A stretch of 6,221 nucleotides of DNA, taken from contig JANNBZ010000040.1 of assembly GCA_031386065.1 (NCBI GenBank), forward strand, positions 1 to 6,221, given 5' to 3'. Below are positions 5,814-6,221 of this stretch, in pieces. Origin of the DNA: JANYJJ01 sp031386065 (GTDB taxonomy: Bacteria > Pseudomonadota > Gammaproteobacteria > Burkholderiales > Burkholderiaceae_C). A model generated the notes under the pieces. The model saw only the letters and a list, made by a program, of their open reading frames with translations, searched no databases and was not told where the DNA came from. The translations under genes and the position numbers were made by a program. How positions within the stretch are numbered: position 1 is the stretch's first letter; every line of letters starts with the position of its first letter.

Positions 5814-5819
5814 TTGACC

Positions 5820-6221
5820 ATGCATCAGAGTCGTTTGCTACCCCTCATCGTTGCCCTTCCACTGCTTTTCGCCGCCGCGAAAGCGGCGGCGCAGGACCCC
5901 GAGCCCGGCTGGGCGAAGGGTCGGCCCAAGACCGACACCGCGATGAAGATGGCGCCGGTGCCGGCGTTTCCGATCCCGACTGCGGCCGCCGATTTGCCGA
6001 CCAAGAAATTCAAGCTGCCGCCCGGCTTCAAGGTCGAGACCTGGGCCTCCGGTGTGCTCGACGCGCGCGAACTGCGCCAAGGGCCGCCGGGCACGATCAT
6101 CGTCAGCACGCTGTTCGTCGGCAACAAGGTCTACTCGATGCCGGAGGCGGCCACCGACGGCAACCGCAAGGCCACCGTGATCATCGACAAGACCGAGCAG
6201 GCGACCGGCATCGAATACAAG
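5820..6221 (+). CDS. Secreted PQQ-dependent sorbosone dehydrogenase-type protein (5' part)
   Basis: This frame of 134 codons is still open at the window end. Residues 1-24 form a Sec signal peptide: an Arg near the start, the core LLPLIVALPLLFAA, and an AKAAA-QD cleavage region. The mature start is rich in Pro and Lys, with MKMAPVPAFPIPTAAADLP at about 42-60. KLPPGFKVETWASGVLDAREL (65-85) then opens the beta-propeller, with GTIIVSTLFVGNKVY (91-105) as the first blade and ATGIEYK at the end of the window. This matches the opening of PQQ-dependent glucose/sorbosone dehydrogenase-type propellers, periplasmic enzymes that oxidise sugars or related alcohols. PQQ and calcium ligands lie further on and are not visible. 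Substrate is unknown, and partners such as cytochrome c genes would be expected downstream. The gene is divergent from the DUF2868 operon, separated by a long lower-GC leader, and has a good ribosome-binding site. Confidence 0.75.
   Translation, partial: MHQSRLLPLIVALPLLFAAAKAAAQDPEPGWAKGRPKTDTAMKMAPVPAFPIPTAAADLPTKKFKLPPGFKVETWASGVLDARELRQGPPGTIIVSTLFVGNKVYSMPEAATDGNRKATVIIDKTEQATGIEYK
5870..5891 (+). repeat. Strong GC hairpin with GAAA tetraloop in signal-peptide codons
   Basis: CGCCGCCGC (5870-5878) and GCGGCGGCG (5883-5891) form a nine-base all-GC stem closed by GAAA, a GNRA-type tetraloop. It lies 50 bases after the ATG and encodes the alanine-rich end of the signal peptide (AAAKAAA). 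Alanine codons explain part of the symmetry, but a perfect stem with a stable loop could slow ribosomes during export or affect mRNA stability. Confidence 0.6.

Larger units (their letters stand above)
5444..5819. other. Lower-GC non-coding leader between divergent genes
   Basis: About 375 bases at roughly 57 % GC stand between genes that are near 70 % or more. I see no convincing protein gene. A 68-codon minus-strand frame (5615-5821) has no recognisable family and covers the ribosome-binding site of the next gene. The stretch holds CGTTAC repeated 23 bases apart (5465, 5488) with an ACGAT/ATCGT inverted pair between, a CCCCGGGG palindrome (5527-5534), GACTGCGG repeated at 5623 and 5636, and a hairpin at 5636-5657. 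TAGACT at 5611 could be a -10 box but lacks a good -35. It probably carries the promoter and a long 5' leader of the downstream secreted enzyme, and it might also drive the leftward operon. Confidence 0.6.

Noticed and set aside
5615..5821. 68-codon minus-strand ORF in the leader
   Set aside because: No family features, and it lies antisense over the ribosome-binding site and start of the secreted dehydrogenase-like gene.

Overview
The window looks like DNA from a high-GC betaproteobacterium, most likely Burkholderiales. The evidence is about 70-78 % GC with GC-rich third codon positions, a leucine-catabolism (liu) context with LiuR-type palindromes, and a DUF2868/DUF3482 gene pair that I know mainly from that order. 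The genus cannot be settled from this piece.

Left part (1-1131): the last 23 codons of an unrecognised plus-strand gene are followed by a LiuR-like operator region and the first ~173 codons of mccB (methylcrotonyl-CoA carboxylase, carboxyltransferase subunit). That gene breaks off abruptly at about 682-690. It runs tail to tail into the first 124 codons of a second, minus-strand mccB, about 80 % identical by eye, which has its own perfect 18-bp LiuR-type palindrome upstream. Both genes lack their last two thirds. The join is either a real inverted rearrangement between two paralogous loci or an assembly/amplification chimera of two related genomes. It is the most important thing to check here.

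Middle part (1146-5196, all minus strand): a compact operon read right to left. It holds a four-helix membrane protein (DUF2868), a GTPase-like protein with a C-terminal DUF3482 region, a DsbA-fold 2-hydroxychromene-2-carboxylate isomerase-like protein, and a single-domain rhodanese. The junctions are ATGA (4-nt overlap), a 12-nt gap, and TGATG (1-nt overlap). The membrane protein/GTPase pair resembles in general design the YcjF/YcjX pairing of enterobacteria and has no established function. Two tiny ORFs upstream (5193-5270 and 5270-5443) join the same chain through further ATGA and TGATG overlaps, but they are weakly supported.

Right part (5444-6221): about 375 bases of lower-GC (about 57 %) DNA with small inverted and direct repeats and no convincing gene. 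It forms the divergent leader of a plus-strand secreted protein of the PQQ-dependent sorbosone dehydrogenase type, cut off by the window end after 134 codons. No tRNA, rRNA, CRISPR array, insertion sequence or convincing intrinsic terminator was seen.
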